From JASHVB01 sp035523995 (lineage in GTDB: Bacteria > Pseudomonadota > Alphaproteobacteria > Acetobacterales > Acetobacteraceae), in NCBI GenBank assembly GCA_035523995.1, contig DATKPQ010000132.1, forward strand, positions 26,820-90,819: 64,000 nucleotides of DNA. Reading direction: 5' to 3'. Shown piece after piece: positions 17,110-25,460 of the stretch (its first letter is position 1; each line of letters opens with the position of its first letter). Position numbers and translations under genes: made by a program. The notes under the pieces are model-generated. The model ran no database searches. It saw only the letters and a list, made by a program, of their open reading frames with translations, and was not told the origin of the DNA.

Positions 17110-18209
17110 GCTGGCCCGGCGCGCAGCAGTTCCAGCAGCTTGGTGGCGATCCGCGGCAACGGCAGCACGGCTGTGCACAAACCGGCCTGCGCCACCGCGC
17201 CCGGCATGCCCCACACCACGCTGGTCGCCTCGTCCTGCGCGACCGCGGTACCGCCCGCCTCGATCACGCGCCGCGTGCCAGCCAGGCCGTCCTGCCCCAT
17301 GCCGGTCAGCATCGCGACCAGAACGCGCCCGTCGCAGGCCGCAGCGGCACTGCGCAGCATCGGATCGACCGAGGGACGGCAGAAATTCTCCGGCGGGTCG
17401 GTGGAAAGGTGCGCGCGTACGCTGCCGCGGGCGCTCTCCACCAGCAGATGACGGTCGCCCGGTGCCACGTACAATCTGCCGGGCGCCAGCGTCTCGCCGT
17501 CCACCGCTTCGGCACAGGGGCATATGCCAAGCCGGGCAATGTGCTGTGCCAGGATCGGCGTGAACGTCGCAGGCATATGTTGAGTCAATACGACCGGCAC
17601 ATTGGGTGCGCGCCCCAGCGCCTGCACCAGCGTGAACAGGGCCTGGGGACCGCCAGTGGAGCTGCCAATCGCCAGCAGTTTCGCTGGCAGCGCCGCCGGC
17701 GGGCGCAACTTCATCGCGCCGCCGCTGGCCGGCGCCGCACGTGCCGGCTGCACCGCACGGCGCCGCAACCGCGCCAGCCCCTTCACCTTCTCCACCAATT
17801 CGCGGCGGAATGACTCGTCGTTTACCGCGCCGATCGAGGACGGCTTCGGCACATAATCGGCCGCACCAAGGCGGAGCGCCTGCATGGCAATGTCGGCGCC
17901 GCGCGTGGTGAGCGTGGAGGCCATGATCACGCGCAGGCCCGGATCGGCGCGCAACAGCAGCGGCAGTGCCGTCATGCCGTCCATGACCGGCATTTCGATG
18001 TCCAGCACCAGTACGTCAGCCGGCGTACGCTTCACCTCGTCTACCGCCGCCTGACCATTGGCGACGCGCGCGACGACACGGATTCCCGGATCAGCATCCA
18101 GCATGCGGGCGATGGCGCCGCGAATCGTCAGCGAATCGTCGCAGACGATCACCCGCGCAGCGTCAGCCAGCGCCGCCGCCGGCGCGATGGCGCGAACGGG
18201 CAGGCTCAC
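17106..18209 (-). CDS. cheB: Chemotaxis response regulator protein-glutamate methylesterase CheB
   Basis: CheB of 367 residues: receiver domain with phospho-acceptor D70 in VLVLDIEMPVMDG, a linker rich in Arg and Ala, and a C-terminal methylesterase with the catalytic triad S184 (GSSTGGP), H211 (TQHMP) and D307 (LTGMGQDG). It removes methyl or amide groups from receptor glutamates when phosphorylated by CheA. The start codon is GTG at 18209, overlapping the TGA of cheY as GTGA; it overlaps cheR at the other end. Both overlaps indicate coupled translation and a fixed ratio with CheY and CheR. Confidence 0.97.
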   Translation of the reverse strand: MSLPVRAIAPAAALADAARVIVCDDSLTIRGAIARMLDADPGIRVVARVANGQAAVDEVKRTPADVLVLDIEMPVMDGMTALPLLLRADPGLRVIMASTLTTRGADIAMQALRLGAADYVPKPSSIGAVNDESFRRELVEKVKGLARLRRRAVQPARAAPASGGAMKLRPPAALPAKLLAIGSSTGGPQALFTLVQALGRAPNVPVVLTQHMPATFTPILAQHIARLGICPCAEAVDGETLAPGRLYVAPGDRHLLVESARGSVRAHLSTDPPENFCRPSVDPMLRSAAAACDGRVLVAMLTGMGQDGLAGTRRVIEAGGTAVAQDEATSVVWGMPGAVAQAGLCTAVLPLPRIATKLLELLRAGPA

Positions 18210-18574
18210 AGCAGCCCGACCTGGGCGAACTTGCCGAGCAGGATATCCTCGTCGAACGGCTTCATGATGTATTCCTGGGCGCCGTTCTCGATCGCCTCAG
18301 TGATGTGCGACATGTCGTTCTCGGTGGTGCAGAACACGACCGGCGGATTGTCCGGACCAAATTCGGCACGTACCGCCTTCAGGAAGGTGAGCCCGTCCAT
18401 GACGGGCATGTTCCAGTCCAGCAACACGCAGTCCGGCAGGTTGGCGCGGCAGGAGTCCAAAGCCTGCTGGCCGTCGCCGGCTTCGGCGATCGTGAAGCCG
18501 TGCGCTTCCAGGATGCGGCGCGCGACCTTGCGCACGACGCGGCTGTCATCGACGACGAGGCAGGTGCGGGCCAT
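18206..18574 (-). CDS. cheY: Chemotaxis response regulator CheY
   Basis: Single-domain receiver of 122 residues. The acidic pair is D9-D10 (LVVDDSRVVRK), the phospho-acceptor D53 (DCVLLDWNMPVMDG), the switch threonine lies in FCTTEND and the conserved lysine in IMKPFDE. Starting at MARTCLVV, 18574, gives the exact CheY length; a longer frame upstream would add an unrelated tail. Phosphorylated by CheA, it should bind the flagellar motor switch or another output. Ten bases separate it from cheW. Confidence 0.95.
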   Translation of the reverse strand: MARTCLVVDDSRVVRKVARRILEAHGFTIAEAGDGQQALDSCRANLPDCVLLDWNMPVMDGLTFLKAVRAEFGPDNPPVVFCTTENDMSHITEAIENGAQEYIMKPFDEDILLGKFAQVGLL

Positions 18575-18584
18575 GGCGAGCGCG

Positions 18585-19064
18585 TCAGTTCGCGTCGGCA
18601 AGATCCAGCAGGCGCCCGACATCCAGAACCACGAGCAATCGGTCCTGCAGCCGGTAAACGCCGTTGCTGAATCGAGCCCAGGCCGGAGGCAAAGTTGGCG
18701 GATTGCGTTCGAACGCGCTGCCTTTCAGGCTCATCACCTCTGATACCTGGTCCACCAGCAGGGCGTAGAGTTCGCCGCCTTGCTCCGCCACGACAGACAT
18801 GCGGGGCGCGCCTGCTGGCGACGGCGCCAGATTCAGGCGCCGGCGCAGGTCGATCGCCGTGACGATGCGGCCGCGGAGGTTCAGGCTGCCGGCGATCTCA
18901 GGCGGTGCCAGCGGAATGCGGGTGATCGTTTGCTCGCCGAGGATGTCGCGTACCCCCAGCACCGGGATGCCGCACAATTGCTCTGCGACAGTCAAGGTGA
19001 CGAACGATTCCTCATCGTCATCCGTTGTCGTGGTGTCGGGACGTTCCAGTATGTCGGTTGTCAT
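18585..19064 (-). CDS. cheW: Chemotaxis adaptor CheW
   Basis: CheW adaptor of 159 residues linking receptors to CheA. An acidic N-terminal tail (ILERPDTTTTDDDEESFVTL) is followed by a full SH3-like CheW domain: CGIPVLGVRDIL, the NLRGRIVTAIDLRRRL motif, and a C-terminal GVYRLQDRLLVVLDVGRLL. The gap to cheA is 177 bases and is mostly filled by palindromic repeat copy C, so cheW and cheA may be expressed at different levels. Confidence 0.96.
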   Translation of the reverse strand: MTTDILERPDTTTTDDDEESFVTLTVAEQLCGIPVLGVRDILGEQTITRIPLAPPEIAGSLNLRGRIVTAIDLRRRLNLAPSPAGAPRMSVVAEQGGELYALLVDQVSEVMSLKGSAFERNPPTLPPAWARFSNGVYRLQDRLLVVLDVGRLLDLADAN

Positions 19065-19127
19065 GCGTGGTCTCCTGAGTCGCGTTCATCCATTTAGGAC
19101 ACCGCGGTCGATCACATGGGGCTTCAT

Positions 19128-19235
19128 GTCATTGCGAGGCCCGCAGGGCCGAAGCAATCCCGGTCACGGGCACGCCCGATTGTACGTGAGACGGCTTGAT
19201 CGGGAGTGCCGCGTCGCTTCGCTCCTCGCCATGAC
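19128..19235. repeat. Dispersed palindromic element, copy C, inside the che operon
   Basis: Left end GTCATTGCGAGGCCCG, right end CGCTTCGCTCCTCGCCATGAC, with inner arms GAAGCAATC and a decayed partner. It almost completely fills the gap between cheA and cheW on the transcribed path of the operon. On RNA it could fold as a hairpin that attenuates or stabilises cheA versus cheW message (inference). Confidence 0.85.
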
Positions 19236-19241
19236 ATGTAC

Positions 19242-21890
19242 TTATCCCACGGCCACCGGCTCGCTCAGGCATTGCTGCAGGCTGGAAAGCAGTGCCTCGC
19301 GTTCGAATTTCGCCACGTAATCGGTGAAGCCGGCTTCGCGGCCCGCCTCCACATCGCTCGGTTCCGCATGACCGGTCAGCGCGATCATTGGCATGCTGGC
19401 CCATGTACCGGATGCGCGCACCGCGCGGGCGAAGGTCAGCCCATCCATGTCAGGCATTTCGATGTCGGAGACGATCGCATCGAACATCACGCCGGCCTCA
19501 CGCAATTTCAGCGCGTTGGCGGCACTCGATGCAGCGGTGACGCGATAACCCGCGGCGCCGAGCGTCGGCACCAGCAACTGGCGGAAGAAGTCGCTATCCT
19601 CCACTACCAGCACGCGACGTGGCCCGCGCTCGGCTCCCGCACCCCGCATGCCGCGGAACCAGTCCTGCCACGCCTGGGTGAGCCAGTACCCGGTGTCGAT
19701 GATGTCCGTGGCCTGGCCGGCGATCACTGCGGTGCCAAGCAGGCCGGGTCGTGCGCCGGACAACTGGATATCCAGCCGGTCCTCCACCACGTCGACGATC
19801 TCGTCGACCATCAGACCCATGCTGCGGTCGCGGTCGCTGAACACCAGCACGGCCTGATGCGATTTCGCTTCGTCGATCGCGCCGGATAACGCGATCAGTG
19901 GCATCAGCTTACCGCGATACTGTGTCACCGGCGAACCCGACGACAGTTCGATCTTGTCGCGCGGGATATGCTCCAGCCGCGCCACCAGGCCGAGCGGTAC
20001 CGCCATGTTCTGCGACGAGCCGGCGCGGAACAACAGCATGGCGGTGCGCTCGCCGGAGCGCACCGTTTCTTTTGTTTCGGCAGCAGCGGCACGCGTCTCG
20101 GCCCCCGCACCGATGCCGGTAGCCCGCGAGATGCCGTTGGGATCCAGGATCATGATCACCGACCCGTCGCCCAGAATGGTGTTGCCGCTGAACATCGTGA
20201 CGTGCCGCAGGATCGGCGCCACCGGCTTCACCACGATTTCCTCGGTATCGAACAGGCGGTCCACGATGATGCCCAGCATATTGGCGCCGACCTGCACCAC
20301 GATGATGGTGGCATCGCCGACCTCACCGCCTTCCGAGTCGAGTGACAACAATTCGGTCAGGCTCACCAGCGGCAGCAGATGGTCGCGCAGGCGCAGCACC
20401 GGCGTGTCGTTGATTCGCTCGATCACGCTGTCGGTCCCGGATGCCGCATTGCTGCCGGCGCGATGCGCGCGCACCAGCTCCACCACGCTGATCTGAGGAA
20501 TGGCGAAGCGCTCGCCCGCGGCCTGCACGATCAGGGCAGAGACGATGGCCAGCGTCAGCGGGATCTTGATGGTAAACGTTGTGCCATGGCCGGCGACGCT
20601 CTTCAGGTCGATGGTGCCGCCGATTTTTTCGATGTTGGTCTTCACCACGTCCATGCCGACGCCGCGACCGGAAACCGCCGTCACGACAGTCGCAGTGGAA
20701 AAGCCGGCACGAAAGATGAAGCGCTGTATCTGGCCTTCGCTCATGCCGGCAAGTTCGGCTTCGGTTGCCAGCCCCTGAGCCAGCACCTTCTTGCGGATCT
20801 TGTCCACCGGCAGCCCGCGGCCGTCGTCGGAGACCTCTATGATAATGTGACCGCCTTCGTGGAACGCGTTCAGCGTGATCCGCCCGGTCTCCGGCTTTCC
20901 CGCGGCGCGGCGCTCCGCAGGCTTCTCCAGCCCGTGGTCGCCGGAATTGCGTACCATGTGAGTCAGCGGATCCTTGATCAGCTCCAGCACCTGGCGATCG
21001 AGTTCCGTATCCGCGCCGAGCATCACCAGCTCGATCTTCTTCTCCATGTCGTGCGCCAGGTCGCGCACCAGCCGCGGCAGGTTGTTCCAGGCATTGCCGA
21101 TCGGCTGCATCCGCGTCTTCATCACGCCTTCCTGCAGGTCCGACGTGATGTGCGACAGCCGCTGCAGCGGGGCGGTGAACCCGCTGTCTTGCTCGGTCCG
21201 CGAAAGTTGCAGGAGCTGGTTGCGTGTCAGCACCAGCTCGCTGACCAGGGTCATCAGGTCTTCCAGCACCTCGACGGCGACCCGGATGGTTTGCGTGCCG
21301 GCGGGCGCGGCGGCGCCCGGCGTTTCTGGCGCCGGCGTTTTGGCTTGTGGCACGGCCGCCGTTGGGGCTGCGGCCGCCACGGCGGGTTCGTCTGGCGGGC
21401 GCTCCTCCGACGGTTCCGGTGCAACCGGCATCGGCCTGGCGGCCGGCGGTTGGGGCGCGGCAGCGGCAGGGGCCGGGGTCACGGCAGGGGCCTGAGCGGG
21501 GGCCGGAATCGGTTGCCCGGCGGCGGCGGCTTCCAGCGCAGCGATCAACGCGCTGTCGTCGCCCGACGGCTCGGTGCCTGAGCCGGCCAGACCGGAAATG
21601 ATCGACTTCACCGTGTCCAGCGCGGTGAGCACCAGGCTGACCATGTCCGGCGTCACCGCCAGGGCGTGGTCGCGGACCTTGCCCAGCACGCTCTCCGCCG
21701 CGTGGGCCACCCGCTCCAGCCGCGGCAGGCCCAGAAACCCGCAGGTGCCCTTGATCGTGTGCACCATGCGGAAGATCAGCGCCAGCGTCTCGGCGTCGTC
21801 CGGGGTGCGTTCCAGCGTCACCAGCGCGACGTCTAGTTCGGCCAGATTCTCGTTGGTCTCGGTCAGGAAATCTGCAAGCAGGTCGTCCAT
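19242..21890 (-). CDS. cheA: Hybrid chemotaxis histidine kinase CheA with two CheW domains and a receiver
   Basis: CheA-type kinase of 882 residues. Order: HPt domain with phospho-His H44 (VHTIKGTCGF); a Pro/Ala linker (about 110-198); dimerisation domain (about 200-265); ATPase with N315 in HMVRNSGDHG and the G boxes DDGRG and GRGVGMDVV; a first CheW-like domain (about 445-575); a second CheW-like domain (about 615-745, beginning TAMLLFRAGSSQNM); and a C-terminal receiver with D809 in AIVSDIEMPDMDG. The P2 CheY-binding domain is not evident. A hybrid CheA with receiver and a duplicated CheW module resembles alternative-function che systems. It autophosphorylates on ATP and passes phosphate to CheY, CheB and possibly its own receiver. 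Confidence 0.96.
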   Translation of the reverse strand: MDDLLADFLTETNENLAELDVALVTLERTPDDAETLALIFRMVHTIKGTCGFLGLPRLERVAHAAESVLGKVRDHALAVTPDMVSLVLTALDTVKSIISGLAGSGTEPSGDDSALIAALEAAAAGQPIPAPAQAPAVTPAPAAAAPQPPAARPMPVAPEPSEERPPDEPAVAAAAPTAAVPQAKTPAPETPGAAAPAGTQTIRVAVEVLEDLMTLVSELVLTRNQLLQLSRTEQDSGFTAPLQRLSHITSDLQEGVMKTRMQPIGNAWNNLPRLVRDLAHDMEKKIELVMLGADTELDRQVLELIKDPLTHMVRNSGDHGLEKPAERRAAGKPETGRITLNAFHEGGHIIIEVSDDGRGLPVDKIRKKVLAQGLATEAELAGMSEGQIQRFIFRAGFSTATVVTAVSGRGVGMDVVKTNIEKIGGTIDLKSVAGHGTTFTIKIPLTLAIVSALIVQAAGERFAIPQISVVELVRAHRAGSNAASGTDSVIERINDTPVLRLRDHLLPLVSLTELLSLDSEGGEVGDATIIVVQVGANMLGIIVDRLFDTEEIVVKPVAPILRHVTMFSGNTILGDGSVIMILDPNGISRATGIGAGAETRAAAAETKETVRSGERTAMLLFRAGSSQNMAVPLGLVARLEHIPRDKIELSSGSPVTQYRGKLMPLIALSGAIDEAKSHQAVLVFSDRDRSMGLMVDEIVDVVEDRLDIQLSGARPGLLGTAVIAGQATDIIDTGYWLTQAWQDWFRGMRGAGAERGPRRVLVVEDSDFFRQLLVPTLGAAGYRVTAASSAANALKLREAGVMFDAIVSDIEMPDMDGLTFARAVRASGTWASMPMIALTGHAEPSDVEAGREAGFTDYVAKFEREALLSSLQQCLSEPVAVG

Positions 21891-21970
21891 GTGCCTTCTC
21901 CGCGCTGCCCCGCATGGGCTGGCGAGGCGGCATGGTGACCGACGGACACCAACAAACGGTAAACGCCGGG

Positions 21971-22603
21971 TCAGACTTTTTGCAGCCTGAGCGGCGGCGG
22001 CAGGGGGGACGCGCCGCCCGGAAGCAGCAGGCTCAGGTGCAGCCCCAGGGCACGCGCCAGTAATACCGTTAGCGGCATTTGCAGCGTGGACGGGTCGTGC
22101 ACGGTGGCCCAGGTGCTTTCCTCGGCGGCAAGACAGGCGGCGAGACCCGCTGGCCAGGCGGCGCGGGGGCCTGCGATGACGACGACGAGATCAGTGGCGC
22201 TGCCGGTCAGCGTCACCGTGCCGGTGCCGTTCAGTGCCTCTATAGAGAGCATCAGCAGGTTGAGCACCGCGCGTCCGAACGACGGCGCGAACACCGTGTC
22301 CACCGGCAGTCCGTCGAGCTCCAGGCGACAACGCCGGGCCGTTGGCTGGCCTTCCATCAGGCTGCGCAAGCCAGGCAGCGAGAGAGGTGCCGTCGCCGGG
22401 CCCCAGCTTGCGCGCTGCAACTGCAAATGCTGGCGAAGCTCAGCGGCGGCCTGGCGGGCGAGCGCCAGGGCCTCGGTGGAGACGGATGGATCGTCTGTGA
22501 GGTCCAACGCGCCGGCCAGGGTGCCGATCATGCCGCCCAGATCGTGGCTGATGCGCGCGCACAGCAGCTCGGCCAGATGTGACGCGTCATTTGGTGCCGC
22601 CAT
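21971..22603 (-). CDS. ChpT-like histidine phosphotransferase
   Basis: Protein of 210 residues resembling alphaproteobacterial ChpT phosphotransferases. The N-terminal helix carries the phospho-His motif ARISHDLGGMIGTLAGAL (H20), followed by a second helix and a degenerate ATPase-like domain (FGRAVLNLLMLSIEALNG, then LPLTVLLARALGLHLSL) that lacks ATP-binding glycines, as in ChpT. The ATG at 22603 has a strong AGGGGGGAC site upstream; the frame can be read further but without a better start. It lies 80 bases upstream of cheA on the same strand, so it is probably the first gene of the operon and may relay phosphate between CheA and other receivers. ChpT itself normally serves the CckA-CtrA pathway. 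Confidence 0.75.
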   Translation of the reverse strand: MAAPNDASHLAELLCARISHDLGGMIGTLAGALDLTDDPSVSTEALALARQAAAELRQHLQLQRASWGPATAPLSLPGLRSLMEGQPTARRCRLELDGLPVDTVFAPSFGRAVLNLLMLSIEALNGTGTVTLTGSATDLVVVIAGPRAAWPAGLAACLAAEESTWATVHDPSTLQMPLTVLLARALGLHLSLLLPGGASPLPPPLRLQKV

Positions 22604-23184
22604 CCAAGTCCCCCCTGGCGCGGACGGCCGGTGCCGCCGCGGCGCCTGCGTAACAGCTTGGGGCGAAACGGCCACCGCGGACAAGTCGTTTCAGGCAGAA
22701 GCTGCGCTATGCAACCGGCCGCTTCACATACCCGCCGACCCTCGCGATTGTCCGGTCGGCGCTGGTCGCCGCAGTCGCAAATTCTCGAAAAGATGCTATG
22801 GACAGCCCCGGACACCGCTGAAGCCGGACAGTGCCGGGATTGATTCCTGCTTTGGTCTCAGAGTGCCCCAAAACGTTGGCGCGTTCTTGGTGGGAGCCGG
22901 ACAACGGGCAGGGTCAATGTCACCCACAGCCAATCGTCACATCGATTCGCCTGAAGGCCGACTTTTTGGCATGCACTTTTTGCAGATCGTGCCGAACGGT
23001 GCAGTACGCGACGCTCGAACTTCCGCTTGCTGAGGCGACGCCCGTTATGCTCCCCGAATTCAGTGGCGCTGTTGCCGGCATGGCGGAGCGAAATCTTCTG
23101 ACCAAAGTGCCGAGCGGCGTTCCGCGCCGCGCCGTCCTATGCCCCCGGCTTGGAAAGCGCTGCCGTTTGCGCTTTGCTCTGCCG
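22604..23184. other. Intergenic region between the che operon and the UdgX gene
   Basis: About 580 bases that should contain the promoters of both the che operon (minus) and the UdgX gene (plus). The plus-strand frame of the UdgX gene stays open through most of it, but the translated sequence has no protein character and no good ribosome site. No repeat or hairpin stood out. Confidence 0.35.
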
Positions 23185-24492
23185 ATGCAGAGGATCCTGC
23201 TCGAGAGCGAGACCGACTGGCAAGATTGGCGCAATGCGACACGCGCGCTGGTGCTGGCCGGCGTGCCGCCGGAAGAGGTGCAGTGGGCTGTTCGCGCACA
23301 TCCTGACGAGCGTTCGTCCCAATTGCCCGAAGGCAGCGCCGGATTCAACCTGCCCCGCGCACTGGTTGCGATCGCCGCGCTCGCGTTCCAGGCGCGCGAC
23401 CCCGAGCGTTTCGCCTTGCTCTATCGCCTGGTCTGGCGCGCCAATGCCGGCGAGAAAGTGCTGGAGAAGACGAGTGACCCGGATTTGCGCCGCGCACAGA
23501 GCCTTGCCTACGCGGTGCGGGCCGAAGCGCACAAGATGCGCACCAACGTGCGGTTCCTGCCCGTCGAGGAAGACCGCTACCTGGGCTGGTACGTGCCAGC
23601 ACATTATGTTCTTGAGGCGAACGCTCAGCTCATGGCGCAGCGCTTTCCGGACGTGACGTTCTCCATTCTGACGCCGGACGGCAGCGCGCACTGGCAGGCT
23701 GGCACGTTGCGCTTTGGCGCCGGCCTTGCGCACGTGGCCGACGATGCTGCGTTGGAGAAATGGTGGGAAGCGAATCGCGTGAAGCTGATGCGGGAGACGC
23801 ACAGCGGCACGTCGATCCCCCAAGCCGAACCGTTGGATGAGTCGCCACGCGCACCCGACCGGCCTCCGATTGGTCCGGTCGTGCTGCCCCAACGCGCCGA
23901 TGCGCAGCTTCTGGACGCCACCCACGAAGCCGCCGACTGCCGCCGCTGCCATCTGTTCGAGCTGGCGACGCAGACCGTGTTCGGCGAAGGTCCCGCGGAT
24001 GCGGCGGCGATGTTCATCGGCGAGCAACCGGGCGACCAGGAAGACGTGATCGGTCGGCCCTTCGTCGGCCCGGCCGGCCAGATCATGGACCGCGCGATGG
24101 AGGAGGCGGGCATCGATCGCCGCACCGTGTACATCACCAATGCGGTGAAGCATTTCAAATTTACTCCACGCGGCAAGCGGCGGATCCATCAGACTCCGGA
24201 ATCCCCGGAGATTCAGGCGTGCCGTTTCTGGCTGGATGTCGAACGCGTGCAGTTGCGGCCCAGTTTGCTGGTGTTGATGGGCGGAACGGCGGCACGGGCG
24301 GTGATGGGCCGGCAGGTGACGATCACCCGCGAACGTGGGCGCCCGATCAAGATGGCGGATGGGCAAACCGCGTTCGTGACTGTGCATCCATCATTCCTGC
24401 TGCGGGTGCCCGACGAGGACGCGAAGGCACGCGAATACCGTGCATTTGTGCGCGACCTCGAGGCGGTGCGGAAGCTGCTGGCAACGCTATAG
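23185..24492 (+). CDS. udgX: UdgX-type uracil-DNA binding protein fused to an N-terminal DUF4130 domain
   Basis: 435-residue two-domain protein. Residues 1 to about 210 resemble DUF4130 (MQRILLESETDWQDWRNATR, VPPEEVQWAV); residues 235-435 are a family-4-like uracil-DNA glycosylase domain. The UdgX hallmarks are present: GEQPGDQED at 279-287, NAVKHFKF at 319-326, and KRRIH at 331-335, where the His (H335) is known in mycobacterial UdgX to form a covalent bond with DNA after uracil removal. C252, C255 and C346 are candidate iron-sulfur ligands. The start at 23185 is chosen because the domain begins there, but no ribosome site supports it strongly. The radical SAM gene that often accompanies this family is not adjacent. 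Confidence 0.85.
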   Translation: MQRILLESETDWQDWRNATRALVLAGVPPEEVQWAVRAHPDERSSQLPEGSAGFNLPRALVAIAALAFQARDPERFALLYRLVWRANAGEKVLEKTSDPDLRRAQSLAYAVRAEAHKMRTNVRFLPVEEDRYLGWYVPAHYVLEANAQLMAQRFPDVTFSILTPDGSAHWQAGTLRFGAGLAHVADDAALEKWWEANRVKLMRETHSGTSIPQAEPLDESPRAPDRPPIGPVVLPQRADAQLLDATHEAADCRRCHLFELATQTVFGEGPADAAAMFIGEQPGDQEDVIGRPFVGPAGQIMDRAMEEAGIDRRTVYITNAVKHFKFTPRGKRRIHQTPESPEIQACRFWLDVERVQLRPSLLVLMGGTAARAVMGRQVTITRERGRPIKMADGQTAFVTVHPSFLLRVPDEDAKAREYRAFVRDLEAVRKLLATL

Positions 24493-24730
24493 CGATTGGG
24501 TGGCTGCTGAATTGGTTATTGTTGTCGGGAGCGATCGACGGAGCGATCCCGATCGCGTGCCGCGCGGACCGTACGGACGCTCCTACCAACGGACTTGCGT
24601 CATCGCTGCGCTTCTCACCATGACACGAGTGGCCGCTACGGAAGCTTCGACCGCGACCGAACCATCATTGCGTGCGCTCACCCGTCACAGCGCCTAGTTT
24701 CCTCCTGTGTTCAACGCATAGGAGGACCAC

Positions 24731-25039
24731 ATGCCAACGAATTCCTGCGATACCCGTTTGGCATTCACCGTTACCTGGGAAGTTCGCGACGGCGAAGCCG
24801 ATGCCGCGGCAGATATCGTCGCACGTTTCGCACCGGAGGCTCGGAAAGAGCCTGGTCTCGAGCTGCTGATGGTGCACCGCCGCGCCGACAACCCGGCCCA
24901 ATTCTTGTTCTACGAGGTGTTCAAGGACGCGGCGGCATTCGCCGCGCATCAAGAGACGCCGCATTTCCGCACGATGATCATCGAGGAAGCGCTGCCGAAG
25001 CTGGCCCACCGCGAGCGAGTACAGTACGAAGTGCTCTGA
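24731..25039 (+). CDS. Antibiotic biosynthesis monooxygenase (ABM) family protein, quinol monooxygenase-like
   Basis: Small protein of 102 residues with the ferredoxin-like ABM fold: TWEVRDGEADAAADIV, ARKEPGLELLMVHRRADNP, FLFYEVFKDAAAFAAHQETP and HFRTMI. YgiN-like members oxidise quinols without cofactors; others only shield reactive aromatic or aldehyde compounds. A perfect AGGAGG lies 6 bases before the ATG, predicting strong translation. A 15-bp hairpin follows the stop by 5 bases, suggesting a monocistronic message. Confidence 0.85.
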   Translation: MPTNSCDTRLAFTVTWEVRDGEADAAADIVARFAPEARKEPGLELLMVHRRADNPAQFLFYEVFKDAAAFAAHQETPHFRTMIIEEALPKLAHRERVQYEVL

Positions 25040-25044
25040 CCACT

Positions 25045-25083
25045 GCGGCATCCTCTCCCGATCGGTTTGGGAGAGGATGCCGC
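25045..25083 (+). terminator. Strong hairpin downstream of the ABM gene
   Basis: Perfect 15-bp stem: GCGGCATCCTCTCCC at 25045-25059 pairs with GGGAGAGGATGCCGC at 25069-25083, with a 9-base loop. It begins 5 bases after the ABM stop codon. No T-run follows, so it may act as an RNA-stabilising or Rho-assisted end rather than a classical intrinsic terminator. Confidence 0.7.
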
Positions 25084-25109
25084 GTCCCTATGTCGGGCGG
25101 AGGCGTTGC

Positions 25110-25460
25110 GTGGACATCTATCATGTATGGTGCAACCTGAAGCCCGGCGTGGGCGACCTGGACTTCGCAGAAAAGGTGGAGACCTATCTCGGTCATTTGA
25201 AAGAGCAGGGGCTGATCGAGGGCTGGCGTCTGACGCGTCGCAAGCTGGGATTGGCGCCGACCGGGATGGCCGAGTTCGATCTGATGATCGAAGTGCGCGA
25301 CCTGGCACAGCTTGAAGGTGCGTTCCAGCGTGTCGCCGGTCGGCGAGACCCGGTGGAAGGGTTCCATTTCGCGGTCAATTCGCTGGTGCAGAACGCGTCA
25401 TTCGGGGTGTATCGCGATTTTCCCGATCCGGCGCGGCATCATGGCGAAGAGCGGTTCTGA
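25110..25460 (+). CDS. DUF6614-like small protein of unknown function
   Basis: 116 residues when started at the GTG at 25110, which has GGAGG 6 bases upstream and yields VDIYHVWCNLKPGVGDLDFA. The sequence looks like the small conserved family I know as DUF6614 (ITRRKLG-type motif here RLTRRKLGLAPTGMAEF, then AVNSLVQNASFGVYRDFPDP). The pattern of two beta-alpha-beta halves suggests a ferredoxin-like dimer related in shape to ABM proteins. No function is known to me. The last 86 bases overlap the end of the TPR-glycosyltransferase gene on the other strand. Confidence 0.75.
   Translation: MDIYHVWCNLKPGVGDLDFAEKVETYLGHLKEQGLIEGWRLTRRKLGLAPTGMAEFDLMIEVRDLAQLEGAFQRVAGRRDPVEGFHFAVNSLVQNASFGVYRDFPDPARHHGEERF

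Noticed and set aside
20323..21933. 536-codon minus-strand frame over cheA
   Set aside because: Arg/Gly/Ala/Pro-rich shadow of cheA in another frame on the same strand; cheA itself has every expected motif.
22831..23184. N-terminal extension of the UdgX protein by about 118 residues
   Set aside because: Translated sequence has no protein character and the family starts at the chosen Met.
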